A stretch of 64,000 nt of DNA, from the NCBI RefSeq assembly GCF_001613085.1, contig NZ_BDBR01000033.1, positions 52,023-116,022 on the forward strand, in the 5' to 3' direction. Below are positions 1 through 8,660 of this stretch, one piece after another (position 1 is the stretch's first letter; the number at the start of each line of letters is the position of its first letter). The notes beneath the pieces are model-generated. The model did no database searches. It saw only the letters and a program-made list of their open reading frames with translations, and was not told the DNA's origin. The translations under genes and the position numbers were made by a program. Source of the stretch: Nocardia salmonicida NBRC 13393 (GTDB lineage: Bacteria > Actinomycetota > Actinomycetes > Mycobacteriales > Mycobacteriaceae).

Positions 1-12
1 TATCGTGTCGAT

Positions 13-1410
13 TCACCAGTTCGTCAGGACGAGATGGACTACGAGCAGTGTGCCGAGCGCTTGCACCGCGAGCCACACCCGGGCCGTCCGGGTGGGTAGC
101 AGGGCCGTCGCGGCGAGTATCCAGATCTCGAACGGCAGCCAGATCCGCTCGGTCTCGGCCTTACTCAGGAGACTGGCATCGGCGAGCAGGATCGCGGCGA
201 GCCCCGCGACGGCGAGCAGCGCGGCCGGGTCGATGGTGGCGCGCCAGGTGCCGAGTGCGCCGATCGGATCGGTGCGGACGTCGGCCGGTGCGGGGAGCGC
301 GAGTGCGGCGGGAATGCGGCTCAACGCGGCGGCGGACGCCAGGCCGACAGCGCAGACCGTCGCCGCCAGGTTCGCCCAGACCCAGTACGACACGGGCCGA
401 TCGGTGGCGATCCCCTGGTAGTAGCGCTCGACCACGAGCTGATAGCCGTCCCACCACCAGAATCCGGCGGCCGTGAAAGTCGCGACGACAACCACCACGC
501 CCAGCACGACAGGCCAGACCCCACGCAGTCCGCGCACAGCGACCACCACGACCGCGACTACGGACATCAGGATCAACCCGTAGTTGAGGAACAAGCCGTA
601 CCCGAACAGCAGACCGGAGCTGAAAGCGAGCAGCGGCCTGCGCTCACCTGGTGCGAGCGCGAGCGCGAACAGCGCCACCGCCCACGCGGTCACCCCGGCG
701 AATAGGGCGTCAGCAGAGACCGCCAGCCAGATCGCGGCGGGCGCCAGCGCGAGAAACGGTGCGGCGGCACGCGCCCGCTCGGCTGCCCCGAGTGCGCGCA
801 GCGTCACCACCACCGCCACGGCCGCACTACATCCGACGGCTGTACACAACACACTGGCCCAGACGCCGCCGCCGAGGCCGAGGCGGTCCGCCAGCACGAA
901 CGTCAACAGCGCGCCGGGCGGGTGCCCGGAGACGTGCGTTGTCCAGGAGTCGGGCTGAAAGTCCAGGATCCGGCCCGCGAAGCCACGCACCATCGCCGCG
1001 ATATCGTCCACGCCGCCCACCTCGTGCAGGTATTCGTGATCGGAGGTGAGGCGATCGGCGAAGCCGCGTTGCCAGCCATCGACCATCGCCAGCGAGAAGG
1101 CCCAGGCCAGCGCTGCCAGCCAGGTGGTGATCAGCAGCTGCCCCCACGGCAGGCGAGCGGCGAGCGACGGACCGTAGACGACCACCACGACCGCGATCAC
1201 GATCGCCGGGCCGCTGCCCCACCCGACATGCGGCAGCCAACTGCCGAACAGCGGAGCCGCACCGGCGAACAGGCTTTCGCGCCACCGCCCGCCGATCAGC
1301 AGCGGCACCGCCACAGCGAGCGCGAGCAGCACCGCCGCGGCCGCCGCGCAGGACAGGTCGGCACGTTGGGCAGTGACCTTGCGCCGGGTGGAGACAGACG
1401 TATTCCGCAC
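13..1410 (-). CDS. polytopic membrane protein, GT-C glycosyltransferase-like
   Basis: About 465 residues with roughly ten hydrophobic segments. After the first membrane segments a polar loop carries HEYLHEVGG, followed further on by SGHPPGA. I associate this layout (acidic residues in an outside loop, then more helices) with GT-C enzymes that use polyprenyl-phosphate sugars, but no single catalytic residue is certain. The frame is open up to 1665, which would overlap the divergent gene at 1526. I prefer the GTG at 1410, which leaves a 115-bp shared promoter region and puts the first hydrophobic helix close to the N-terminus. The neighbouring GT2 protein could make the lipid-linked sugar donor used here; that link is inference. 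An uncharacterised transporter-like protein is the alternative. Confidence 0.7.
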   Translation of the reverse strand: MRNTSVSTRRKVTAQRADLSCAAAAAVLLALAVAVPLLIGGRWRESLFAGAAPLFGSWLPHVGWGSGPAIVIAVVVVVYGPSLAARLPWGQLLITTWLAALAWAFSLAMVDGWQRGFADRLTSDHEYLHEVGGVDDIAAMVRGFAGRILDFQPDSWTTHVSGHPPGALLTFVLADRLGLGGGVWASVLCTAVGCSAAVAVVVTLRALGAAERARAAAPFLALAPAAIWLAVSADALFAGVTAWAVALFALALAPGERRPLLAFSSGLLFGYGLFLNYGLILMSVVAVVVVAVRGLRGVWPVVLGVVVVVATFTAAGFWWWDGYQLVVERYYQGIATDRPVSYWVWANLAATVCAVGLASAAALSRIPAALALPAPADVRTDPIGALGTWRATIDPAALLAVAGLAAILLADASLLSKAETERIWLPFEIWILAATALLPTRTARVWLAVQALGTLLVVHLVLTNW

Positions 1411-1525
1411 TGTCTCACCGTAGGAGGGCGCACCGGCGGGCCGATACCAGCGCGGACGTGCCGTCACACTTTCGTAAGCGGTTTCAGCAGGTCTTTTCCG
1501 TCCGGCCGACCCTACGGTCGAAACT

Positions 1526-2188
1526 GTGAGCATTGACGATGACACCCAGCGGGTGACCGTGGTGATCCCGTGCCGGAACGAGGCCGGTGCCCTACCCGGC
1601 GTGCTGGCCGCGGTCCCCGCCGAGTACGCCGTGATCGTGGTGGACAACGGCTCCACCGACCACACCTCGACCGTCGCCCGGGAACTGGGCGCCCGCGTCG
1701 TCGTGGAGAACCGGCCGGGCTACGGCTCCGCTGTGCAGGCCGGAGTCGAGGCGGCGAAAACAGAGCTGATCGCGGTGCTCGACGGCGACGGGTCCATGAA
1801 CCCGGCTGAGCTGCCCGATCTGGTCGAGATCCTCGTGCCCGGAGTGACAATGGTCGCGGGCAGGCGCAGGCCGGTACCCGGTGCGTGGCCATGGCATGCG
1901 CGGCTGGGCAATTGGCTGCTCGCCTCGTGGCTGCGCCGACGATACGACCTGGACGTGCACGACCTCGCCGCCATGCGAGTCGTCCGCCGCGCCGAACTTC
2001 TCGCACTCGGACCGCTGCACCCGCGTTCGGGCTATCCGCTCGCGCTGCTCGCACGTGCTGCCACATCCGGCTGGCAGGTGGTCGAGCACGACGTCATCTA
2101 CCAGCCGAGAAGCCATGGCGTGTCGAAGGTTTCGGGCTCGGTACGCGGAACCTTCGGTGCCGCGCGGGATTTCTGGAGCGTGCGATGA
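1526..2188 (+). CDS. family 2 glycosyltransferase (DPM/UgtP-like)
   Basis: 220 residues, GTG start. It opens with the GT-A fold signature VTVVIPCRNEAG and has VVDNGSTD and a DGDGSMNP segment, the Asp-rich motif that binds metal and the nucleotide sugar. There are no membrane helices, so it is cytoplasmic or peripheral. It resembles dolichol/polyprenyl-phosphate glycosyltransferases and would transfer a sugar from a nucleotide donor to a lipid carrier or other acceptor. Its stop overlaps the next start (ATGA at 2185), so it is translationally coupled to the DUF2064 gene. The divergent membrane protein is a plausible user of its product. Exact donor and acceptor cannot be read from sequence. 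Confidence 0.85.
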   Translation: MSIDDDTQRVTVVIPCRNEAGALPGVLAAVPAEYAVIVVDNGSTDHTSTVARELGARVVVENRPGYGSAVQAGVEAAKTELIAVLDGDGSMNPAELPDLVEILVPGVTMVAGRRRPVPGAWPWHARLGNWLLASWLRRRYDLDVHDLAAMRVVRRAELLALGPLHPRSGYPLALLARAATSGWQVVEHDVIYQPRSHGVSKVSGSVRGTFGAARDFWSVR

Positions 2189-2868
2189 CCGGCATCGACG
2201 CGACACTGCTCGTGGTCGCCAAGGCACCGATCCCGGGTTTCGCCAAGACCCGGCTCACCCCGCCGCTGAGCCCCATCGACGCCGCCGAACTGGCCGCCGC
2301 CGCCCTGCTCGACACGCTGACCGCGGTTCGAGACAGCGGCGCCCGCCATGCCGTGGTGGCGTGGACCGGCGAGCTGCCCCGGGCCCGGCGAGCGAACGAG
2401 ATCGCCTCGGCTCTGCTCGATTTCGAGGTCGTCCCGCAGCGCGGGCACACCTTCGGCGCGCGACTCGCCGCCGCACACGCCGATGCCGCGCACCCGGGTA
2501 TGCCCGTCCTACAGATCGGGATGGACACCCCGCAGGCCGGTCCTGGGTTGCTCGCCGCAGCGGCCACCGAACTGGTAGCCAGCGCCGACACGGTGCTCGG
2601 ACCCGCCACTGACGGGGGCTGGTGGGCGCTGGGCTTGACCGACTCTCGTGCTGCCCGCGTCCTCACCGATGTCCCGATGTCGACCGGGCGGACCGGCGAG
2701 CTGACACGAACGGCCTTGCTCCGCTATGGCTGTCGCGTCACCGAGCTGCCGGAACTGACCGACGTCGACCATGTCGAGGACATCGCCGCGGTCGCCGCGG
2801 CATCGAACGGACTCTTCGCCGCGACAGCCGCCCGTCTCGGCCCAGTGTTGGCAGGAACCCGGCGATGA
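2185..2868 (+). CDS. DUF2064 / TIGR04282-type glycosyltransferase-like protein
   Basis: 227 residues from the ATG at 2185, which overlaps the GT2 stop. The N-terminus LLVVAKAPIPGFAKTRL matches the nucleotide-binding start of DUF2064 proteins, a GT-A/nucleotidyltransferase fold. Later QIGMDTPQ and GPATDGGWWALG correspond to the family's Asp-containing motifs. A longer in-frame opening exists upstream but runs through the GT2 coding sequence, so it is rejected. DUF2064 genes often sit beside GT2 genes and encode either glycosyltransferases or molybdenum-cofactor-like nucleotidyltransferases. The molybdopterin enzyme encoded next (4 bp overlap) makes the second reading worth keeping in mind. Function is not assigned. 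Confidence 0.8.
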   Translation: MTGIDATLLVVAKAPIPGFAKTRLTPPLSPIDAAELAAAALLDTLTAVRDSGARHAVVAWTGELPRARRANEIASALLDFEVVPQRGHTFGARLAAAHADAAHPGMPVLQIGMDTPQAGPGLLAAAATELVASADTVLGPATDGGWWALGLTDSRAARVLTDVPMSTGRTGELTRTALLRYGCRVTELPELTDVDHVEDIAAVAAASNGLFAATAARLGPVLAGTRR

Positions 2869-4040
2869 ACGACGACCGCGAAACATCGACCGGTGATCTA
2901 TTGCTGCCCGAGGCGCTCAGCGAGCAGTTCTCGCCCGCACGATCCACCGCTGTCGCGGCCCGAGTGGGCATCCTGCTCGGCATCGCGGTCACGATCTGTT
3001 TCCTCACCGGCCTGGTCAGTCATTGGATCCAGCACCCACCCGCCTGGTTCTGGTGGCCCGCCCACCCGGTGTGGCTGTACCAGGTGACTCAGGGCGCACA
3101 CGTGATCTCCGGCGTGGTCGCCATACCGCTACTGATCGTGAAGCTGTGGTCGGTGTTCCCCCGACTGTTCGCCCGACCGCTGCTGGGCAACCCCCTGCGC
3201 ATACTCGAACGCGGATCCGTCGCGGTGCTCGTCGGATCGACGATCTTCCAGCTGGTCACCGGGCTGTTCAACACCGCGCAGTACTACCCGTGGCGATTCT
3301 TCTTCACCACTACGCATTACGCGATGGCCTTCGTCGCCATCGGTGCGCTGGCAGTCCATCTCGCGATCAAGCTGCCTGTTATCCGCACCGCACTCGTCCG
3401 ACCGGAAAAGAGCACCGAAGACGGTGAGCTGCTGAAGGACCGAGCCGCGCTCTCACGCCGGGTCGTGCTCGGATCCGCGTTCGCCGCCGCGACGGTCGCG
3501 GGAATCGCCGTGGCCGGCCAAACCGTCCCGTTGCTGCGACGAATCTCAGTCCTCGCCCCTCGCAGTGGTGAAGGACCGCAAGGGGTTCCGATCAACCGAA
3601 CAGCAGCCCAGGCCGGGGTCGAGGAGCGGGCCCGCGACACCGCCTACCGGCTCACCGTCACCCTCGGCGAGAAGACGCGCGCGTTCTCCGTCGACGACCT
3701 CGCGGCGCTACCGCAAACCACCGCCGAGCTGCCGATCGCGTGTGTCGAGGGATGGAGCGCCGACGCCGAGTGGTCCGGTGTCGCGGTGCGTGACCTACTC
3801 GCCGCCGTCGGCGATTACAGCGGCGGCGATGTGGTGTTCCGATCCCTCGAACAAAGCGGCCTGTTCAACCAATCACTGTTGCCACAGCCACACGTCGAGG
3901 CGGCCGATTCCTTGATCGCATTGCGTCTCAACGGCGAGCAACTCGACCTCGATCACGGGTACCCGTGCCGCTTGATCGCCCCGAATCGACCGGGCGTCCG
4001 GCAAACCAAGTGGCTCTCGACCATCGAAGTACAGCGATGA
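2865..4040 (+). CDS. membrane molybdopterin-dependent oxidoreductase (cytochrome b561-like plus sulfite-oxidase-like domain)
   Basis: 391 residues. The first about 210 hold four membrane helices with paired histidines (HVISG, HYAMAF, HLAIK), like a b561-type haem-binding domain. A fifth helix (about 200-225) reads like an anchor or twin helix. The C-terminal about 150 residues form a molybdopterin domain of the sulfite oxidase/YedY type, with the metal-ligand Cys near residue 293 in IACVEGWS followed by the typical WSGVAVRDLL. The enzyme probably transfers electrons between the membrane and an extracytoplasmic substrate; that substrate is unknown. It starts in an ATGA overlap with the previous gene and overlaps the next by 4 bp, so it is part of the 1526-4450 operon. 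Confidence 0.85.
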   Translation: MNDDRETSTGDLLLPEALSEQFSPARSTAVAARVGILLGIAVTICFLTGLVSHWIQHPPAWFWWPAHPVWLYQVTQGAHVISGVVAIPLLIVKLWSVFPRLFARPLLGNPLRILERGSVAVLVGSTIFQLVTGLFNTAQYYPWRFFFTTTHYAMAFVAIGALAVHLAIKLPVIRTALVRPEKSTEDGELLKDRAALSRRVVLGSAFAAATVAGIAVAGQTVPLLRRISVLAPRSGEGPQGVPINRTAAQAGVEERARDTAYRLTVTLGEKTRAFSVDDLAALPQTTAELPIACVEGWSADAEWSGVAVRDLLAAVGDYSGGDVVFRSLEQSGLFNQSLLPQPHVEAADSLIALRLNGEQLDLDHGYPCRLIAPNRPGVRQTKWLSTIEVQR

Positions 4041-4450
4041 CGACCATTCGAATAATCCTCGGCCTCATCGGTATCTGGCTCACCTGGTTCGGTGTCAGTC
4101 TCGTGCTCGAGCAGAGCCCCACCGATCTGACATCGATCGCCCTCTGGTTCGCCGGCGCGATCGTGCTCCACGACGGCGTGTTCGCACCACTGTGTGCCGC
4201 AGCGGGTTTCGCGGGCAAGCGGATCCTGCCGCCGTCGTGGTGGGGGCCGGTGACGATCGGTGCGGTGTGCACGGTGACGCTCGCGCTGATCGCCGTTCCG
4301 GTCTTCGGGCGCGAGTTCGCCGTCGCGGGCAATCCCACCGTCCTCGACCGTGATTACCATGTCGGCTTCGTCGTCGCGGTCGCGGTGGTCTGGTCGCTGG
4401 TCCTCGCCGCGGCCCTGATACGGGCAATGACGCGCCGACGTTCCGGCTGA
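4037..4450 (+). CDS. small four-helix membrane protein
   Basis: 137 residues, start ATG 4037 overlapping the upstream stop. About four hydrophobic segments are visible (near residues 3-22, 35-55, 68-90 and 108-130) with few conserved polar residues. I do not recognise a characterised family. It is the last gene of the operon and always next to the molybdopterin membrane enzyme here, so it may be an accessory or stability subunit of that enzyme; this is a guess from position. Translation ends just before a short non-coding gap leading to the sigma factor gene. Confidence 0.7.
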   Translation: MTTIRIILGLIGIWLTWFGVSLVLEQSPTDLTSIALWFAGAIVLHDGVFAPLCAAAGFAGKRILPPSWWGPVTIGAVCTVTLALIAVPVFGREFAVAGNPTVLDRDYHVGFVVAVAVVWSLVLAAALIRAMTRRRSG

Positions 4451-4544
4451 CACTGATTGTGGTTGTGCCGACCCGAGCCCGCCCGCCTCGCTGACGCTAG
4501 AGTTGGCCACCAGCCGTGACCAGCGTCGAAAGCGAGGTGAATCC

Positions 4545-5213
4545 GTGGGCGGCGAGACCTCACTGCCAGCCGACGATCTGCTGGTCCAGCGGCTGCGCGC
4601 GGGCGACGAAACGACCTTCACCGTGATTCTCGCCGCCTGGTCGGGATCCATGCTGCGCCTGGCCATGTCGTTCGTCTCGACTCTCGCGTCCGCCGAAGAA
4701 GTCGTCCAAGAAACCTGGATCGCGGTGATCCGTGGCATCGACGGATTCGAGGGTCGATCCGCACTGAAAACCTGGGTGTTCCGCATCCTCGTCAACACCG
4801 CGAAAAAGCGCGGCATCAAAGAGCACAGGACCGTGCCCTTCGGGAGCTTGTTGCCCGAAGACACCGAACCGACCGTCGATCCCGACCGGTTTCGCCCGGC
4901 AGCAGACCCATATCCCGGGCATTGGCGCCCCGCGCAGACACCGCAGCGGTGGTCCGAACCCGAGGACGCCGCCGAGCGCGTCGAGATGGGTGCGGTCCTC
5001 GCCGCGGCGATCGCGGAGCTGTCGGACCGTAGCCGGATCGTATTGACCCTGCGCGACGCGGAAGGCTATTCCTCGCAGGAGATCTGCGCGATGCTCGGTA
5101 TCACCGCAGGCAATCAGCGGGTGATTCTGCATCGCGCCCGTGCTGCGGTCCGTGCCCGGCTCGAGGTGTATTTCCGGACGACCGACGAGAGCGGTTCGCG
5201 CTCGGGCAATTGA
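4545..5213 (+). CDS. ECF-type RNA polymerase sigma factor
   Basis: 222 residues. Region 2 (about residues 15-85) shows LRLAMSFVSTLASAEEVVQETWIAV and region 4 (about 155-205) shows the HTH YSSQEICAMLGIT followed by an Arg-rich recognition segment. Between them lies a longer linker than usual with several Pro residues. I chose GTG 4545, which has GAGGTG nine bases upstream, over the TTG at 4503. No zf-HC2 anti-sigma gene follows; the downstream gene is convergent, so regulation by a neighbouring anti-sigma factor is not visible. It directs transcription of an unknown regulon. Confidence 0.88.
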   Translation: MGGETSLPADDLLVQRLRAGDETTFTVILAAWSGSMLRLAMSFVSTLASAEEVVQETWIAVIRGIDGFEGRSALKTWVFRILVNTAKKRGIKEHRTVPFGSLLPEDTEPTVDPDRFRPAADPYPGHWRPAQTPQRWSEPEDAAERVEMGAVLAAAIAELSDRSRIVLTLRDAEGYSSQEICAMLGITAGNQRVILHRARAAVRARLEVYFRTTDESGSRSGN

Positions 5214-5235
5214 CTGACTTGTCCTCGACGCATCA

Positions 5236-6201
5236 CTACTGACCGATCGACGACTTGGCCAGCACCAACGCGTAGTCGCCCCGCGGAGCGGTCCACCATC
5301 GATCAATCGCGAGATCAACTGCCGACAGCTCGGATTCGAGCTGCTCACGCCGAAATGTCGCGACGGTCTCGGTGCGGATCTGGCTGCCCCGCTCGACCTC
5401 GAGCTCCAGCCCCAACCCCGGGATCGGCACGTGTTGGTCGCACCGCGCGCGCAACCGCAGCTCCACCCGCGACGCAGCCTCGTCCCAGACAGCGTGGTGC
5501 TCGAACTGGTCCTGCGGAAACTGTGCGCCCAGTTCACGATTGAGCACACACAGGATGTTCCTGTTGAACGTCGCGTTCACGCCGAACCGGTCGGTGCGCG
5601 CCGCGATCAGCCGTTGCGGTGTGGAGGTCACGTCGACGCCGATCAGCACGGTGTCGTCCCACTCCATGGTGGTCCGAATCCGGCGCAGCATCTTGGCGCG
5701 TTCGCCCGGCAGACAGCCGCCGAAAACCCCTCCCAACAACGTGATCAGCCTGCCGCCGCGGGCCGGCAACCGATGCGGTTCGCGCACGAAGTCAGCCACT
5801 ATCGCACGGACTGAAAGCCGGGGATACGCGCGCGCGATCACGGTCGCGGTCTCGGCGAGCGCGTCATCGCGAAAGTCGACCGGGATATAGGTCTGCATTG
5901 TCGCCGCGAGTCCGTTGATGAGCAGTCGCGTCGCATTCGGTCTGCGGGCGCCCAACTCGAGCAGCGTGCACGCTCCGGTCGCGCCGGCGATCGTTCCCGC
6001 GTTGGCGGCCAGGATGGCGAGTTCACTACGCACGGCGTGGAACTGCGGAAGCCGAACGATATCGTCACGCAACCGAATTCCGCGCTCATCGAACAGCAGC
6101 CGCGATGGCAGCCATTTGGACTGCGCGGAGAGCCCGGCGGCAATCTCACTCCCGATCAGGTCGTGTTCCCCGGTAGGCTGAAGTCGATCTATCGACAACA
6201 T
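5236..6201 (-). CDS. EgtD-like (L-histidine N-alpha-methyltransferase family) protein, divergent
   Basis: 321 residues, the usual EgtD length. The family pattern is recognisable: LPSRLLFDERGIRLRDDIVRLPQF near the N-terminus, then LLELG, YIPVDF, a DF-x-RE segment, and FNRNILCVLNRELGAQF plus HHAVWDE near residue 230. Canonical EgtD trimethylates histidine with SAM to give hercynine in ergothioneine synthesis. Here the SAM-binding loop normally written ELGSGTSxKTR reads ELGARRPNATR, and the usual FLGSTIGNL reads LLGGVFGGC. No other egt gene is nearby. Either substrate or activity has probably changed. The gene converges on the sigma factor with a 22-bp gap. Confidence 0.75.
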   Translation of the reverse strand: MLSIDRLQPTGEHDLIGSEIAAGLSAQSKWLPSRLLFDERGIRLRDDIVRLPQFHAVRSELAILAANAGTIAGATGACTLLELGARRPNATRLLINGLAATMQTYIPVDFRDDALAETATVIARAYPRLSVRAIVADFVREPHRLPARGGRLITLLGGVFGGCLPGERAKMLRRIRTTMEWDDTVLIGVDVTSTPQRLIAARTDRFGVNATFNRNILCVLNRELGAQFPQDQFEHHAVWDEAASRVELRLRARCDQHVPIPGLGLELEVERGSQIRTETVATFRREQLESELSAVDLAIDRWWTAPRGDYALVLAKSSIGQ

Positions 6202-6628
6202 GTCGGCTCCCTGAGTTCGTCGTGGCCGCGCCGATTATTCGCCGCCCTGATCTCGGTTCCCTGGGACGCCAATCCGTTACATCTGCCAGGTCACGGGAAA
6301 TCCACGCGGTCATCGCGAGCACCCGATGTCCCAGTCGCCCTACCCGGCATTATTGGAATACATCACGCTCGGCACTTCGCACGACGGCCGCCGCACTGCC
6401 GACTGGTGGGTCGAGCGGCCAGAATAGGCAGCGAGCCCTACGACAAAGGGGGGCTGCTGCAGGGCTAGGTGTATGAGACGTTGGTGACGCCGACACGGAG
6501 GAAACTTGCTGGTGGTCGGTCCCCGCCAGCGGAATGTGGTCGAGCCAGGCCGACCTCGTCGACGAATGCAGCGCAGCCGTTCCGCTGTCGGTGCGGCGCC
6601 GCGACGACCCGACGCAAGCGAGGGCGGT
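6202..6628. other. non-coding interval
   Basis: 427 bp between the start of the EgtD-like gene and the stop of the hydrolase gene, both on the minus strand. I see no convincing gene, RNA or repeat. A 33-codon ATG frame at 6326 on the plus strand exists but has no clear ribosome site. The promoter of the EgtD-like gene should lie at its left end. Confidence 0.4.
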
Positions 6629-7549
6629 CTATAGGCCTGTCTCGCTGGCACGACTCGCGTCTTCGCGCTGGGTCGCGGCCCAGTCGCGGATCGCGGCGAC
6701 GAACTCCTCAGGCGCGTCAGACTCCACGTAGGTGCCTGCGCCCTCGACGATCACGGTCGTGTGGTCGGTGAACGTCGCTTCCAGACGCTGGCGCTCTTGG
6801 GGACGGAAGGCGATGTCGGCGTCACCCCACACGATCAGTGTCGGCAGGTGCGCGATGTCGCCAAGACCAGCCTCGACCTCGGCGAAGAAGTCTCGGCTGG
6901 CGAGGACCCGGCCGGGAAGCACGGCGCAAGCCTGGCGCCGTTCGGGGGTGTTCAGCGCCTGGCTGTAGTGGGCCATTTCGGCCGCGGTCGGCTTCCGCCG
7001 TCGGTGGCCGGTGGGGATGAACGCCTTGACCAGGAGGTTGAACTGCCGGACCAGAAAGCGGAACGGGAGTCCGCCGATGACGCGACCGAACCACTCGAAG
7101 TGGAATGTCCCGTTGACGGGCCAGGCCCAGGTGTTGGCGAGTGCCAGCCGATCGAAGACTTCGGGCCGTCGTTGCACGACCGCCAGGCCGATCATGCCGC
7201 CCCAGTCCTGCCCGACCAGAGTGACCCCCTCGAGGCCGAGCGCGTCGACGAACCCGGTGACCACGTCGGCGTGTTCCTCGGGCAGGTAGCGGTAGTCGGG
7301 CTTGGCTGTCGACAGCCCGAAGCCTGGGTAGTCGAGGGCGATGCACCGGAAGTCATCGCGCAGTGCGGCGATCACGTCGCGCCAGAGGAACGACCAGGTC
7401 GGGTTGCCGTGCAGGAGTAGCAGTGTGGGACCCGAACCCTCGTCGACGTAATGCACTGTGTGGCCGTCGATGTCGACGAATCGGCTCTCGAATGGGAACA
7501 GTTCGTCGTCGACCCAACCGGGCCGCACGCTGTGGGTGGTATCGGCCAT
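6629..7549 (-). CDS. haloalkane-dehalogenase-like alpha/beta hydrolase
   Basis: 306 residues. The dehalogenase architecture is clear: HGNPTWSFLWR with the halide-stabilising Asn, the nucleophile elbow VGQDWGG with Asp and the following Trp, a helical cap (about 140-220), and VWGDADIAF. In true dehalogenases the catalytic His sits in a segment like LHYLQEDNP; here that segment reads GTYVESDAP, so the His appears replaced by Thr. Unless another His serves, hydrolysis of the alkyl-enzyme intermediate would fail. ATG 7549 is chosen because AGGGGG lies just upstream on the minus strand; the frame is open further to 7615. It is divergent from an HxlR regulator across 82 bp, which probably controls it. 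Confidence 0.8.
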   Translation of the reverse strand: MADTTHSVRPGWVDDELFPFESRFVDIDGHTVHYVDEGSGPTLLLLHGNPTWSFLWRDVIAALRDDFRCIALDYPGFGLSTAKPDYRYLPEEHADVVTGFVDALGLEGVTLVGQDWGGMIGLAVVQRRPEVFDRLALANTWAWPVNGTFHFEWFGRVIGGLPFRFLVRQFNLLVKAFIPTGHRRRKPTAAEMAHYSQALNTPERRQACAVLPGRVLASRDFFAEVEAGLGDIAHLPTLIVWGDADIAFRPQERQRLEATFTDHTTVIVEGAGTYVESDAPEEFVAAIRDWAATQREDASRASETGL

Positions 7550-7601
7550 GGTGGCCCCCTCTGGGCTAGGCATCAGGGTATGATTGAGGATGTCACGCGC
7601 A

Positions 7602-7616
7602 CTTGATAAGTTCAAG
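7602..7616. promoter_or_regulatory. inverted repeat, candidate HxlR operator
   Basis: Five-base arms CTTGA and TCAAG separated by TAAGT lie 15 bases before the regulator start and inside the divergent promoter region. Position and symmetry fit an operator for the regulator encoded at 7632, but this is inference. Confidence 0.3.
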
Positions 7617-7631
7617 CGATTGTAGGAATTG

Positions 7632-8261
7632 ATGCGTAGCTACGGCCAGTACTGCGGGCTTGCCCGTTCCCTCGAAGTTGTCGGTGACCGGTGGAACCTG
7701 CTCATCGTCCGGGAGCTACTCATCGCCCCCGCTCGCTACCGGGACCTGATCGAGGGACTCCCCGGCATTGCCACCAACCTGCTCGCCGACCGGCTTCGCG
7801 ACCTCGAGGCCGCGGGTGTTGTCGAGCGGCGACTCACGGGCGTGGGCAGCGTGGTCGAATACGCCCTGACGCCGTGGGGTGCCGAACTACGCCAGCCCGT
7901 CGAGAGCCTGATTCGCTGGTCCACCCCGTTGATGGTCCGCGGCCCCGCCGACGATGATTCCTTCCGCCCCGGGTGGCTCGCCCTCGCACTTCCCGCCTTA
8001 CTCGACACCCGTGTCGAGGTTCGCCTCTCGGCAACGGTCGGCCTCGAGATCGGGGACTCACCTCTACAGCTCCGCACGACGAGTTCGGGTTTCGAGGTCG
8101 GCCCGCACGACGGCCGCGAGCTTGACGCCACCGTCCGCGCGGACCCCGCTTACATCCTCGGCCTCGCCGCCGGCGCCTTCACTCTCAGCGATGCCCGCGC
8201 CTTCGGTCTGGTCGAGATCGACGGTGACGAGTCTGTCGTCCGCACCGTCTTCGCCGCCTGA
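7632..8261 (+). CDS. HxlR-family regulator with C-terminal SCP2-like domain
   Basis: 209 residues. Residues 1-95 form an HxlR winged helix: CGLARSLEVVGDRWNLLIVREL with the N-terminal Cys, the recognition helix region GIATNLLADRLRDLEAAGVVERR, and a wing. Residues about 105-209 resemble a sterol-carrier/SCP2-type domain, a known fusion in actinobacteria and a possible ligand pocket. ATG 7632 is preferred over the TTG at 7629; TAGGA lies upstream. It probably regulates the divergent hydrolase and itself through the 82-bp intergenic region. Confidence 0.85.
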   Translation: MRSYGQYCGLARSLEVVGDRWNLLIVRELLIAPARYRDLIEGLPGIATNLLADRLRDLEAAGVVERRLTGVGSVVEYALTPWGAELRQPVESLIRWSTPLMVRGPADDDSFRPGWLALALPALLDTRVEVRLSATVGLEIGDSPLQLRTTSSGFEVGPHDGRELDATVRADPAYILGLAAGAFTLSDARAFGLVEIDGDESVVRTVFAA

Positions 8262-8309
8262 CTGCGCCGGTCCGCCATTTGACCTGGGAACTATCGGTCA
8301 ATCTCGACG

Positions 8310-8660
8310 TCACCCGGGGGCAGTCGCTCTGGCTTGGGCGGTGCGGGCAAGCCGGTAGGAGTCGGTGCCGGTTTCGATGATGTGCCCGCCGAAGGTGAGT
8401 CGGTCTACGATCGCGGCGCAAAGCCTTGGGTCGGTGAAGGTTTTGGTCCAGCCGGAGAACAACTCGTTCGACGCGATCGCGACGGAGTTCTTCTCTTCGC
8501 GTTCGGTCAGGACTTGAACAGCAGTTCCGCGCCGCGGCGGTCGAGTTGTGTAGCCGAGCTCGTCGACGCAGAGCAGGTCGACACGACCGCAGCGGGCGAT
8601 CGTCTTCATGAGTTGTTTGTCGTCGGCGGCTCTCATCAGCAGCAGTTCCCCGATCGCTTC
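8310..8660 (-). pseudogene. istB (IS21-type helper ATPase) C-terminal remnant
   Basis: Reading on the minus strand gives VDLLCVDELGYTT, then EREEKNSVAIASNELFSGWTK and DPRLCAAIVDRLTFGG, ending ETGTDSYRLA. This is the Walker B to C-terminus of IstB, the ATPase that accompanies IS21 transposases. The N-terminal half, with the Walker A loop, is not found in any frame and no istA transposase is nearby, so this is a relic of an old insertion. Confidence 0.8.

Noticed and set aside
161..958. Several long Arg/Pro/Ala-rich frames opposite or inside the membrane protein
   Set aside because: They are the usual antisense and shifted-frame openings of GC-rich genes, with no ribosome site or family resemblance.
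1411..1665. Longer N-terminus of the membrane protein ending at 13
   Set aside because: It overlaps the start of the divergent GT2 gene and adds a low-complexity, non-membrane stretch; the GTG at 1410 fits better.
4560..5549. Long minus-strand frame across the sigma factor gene
   Set aside because: It lies antisense to the sigma factor and overlaps the EgtD-like gene in another frame; no recognisable protein.
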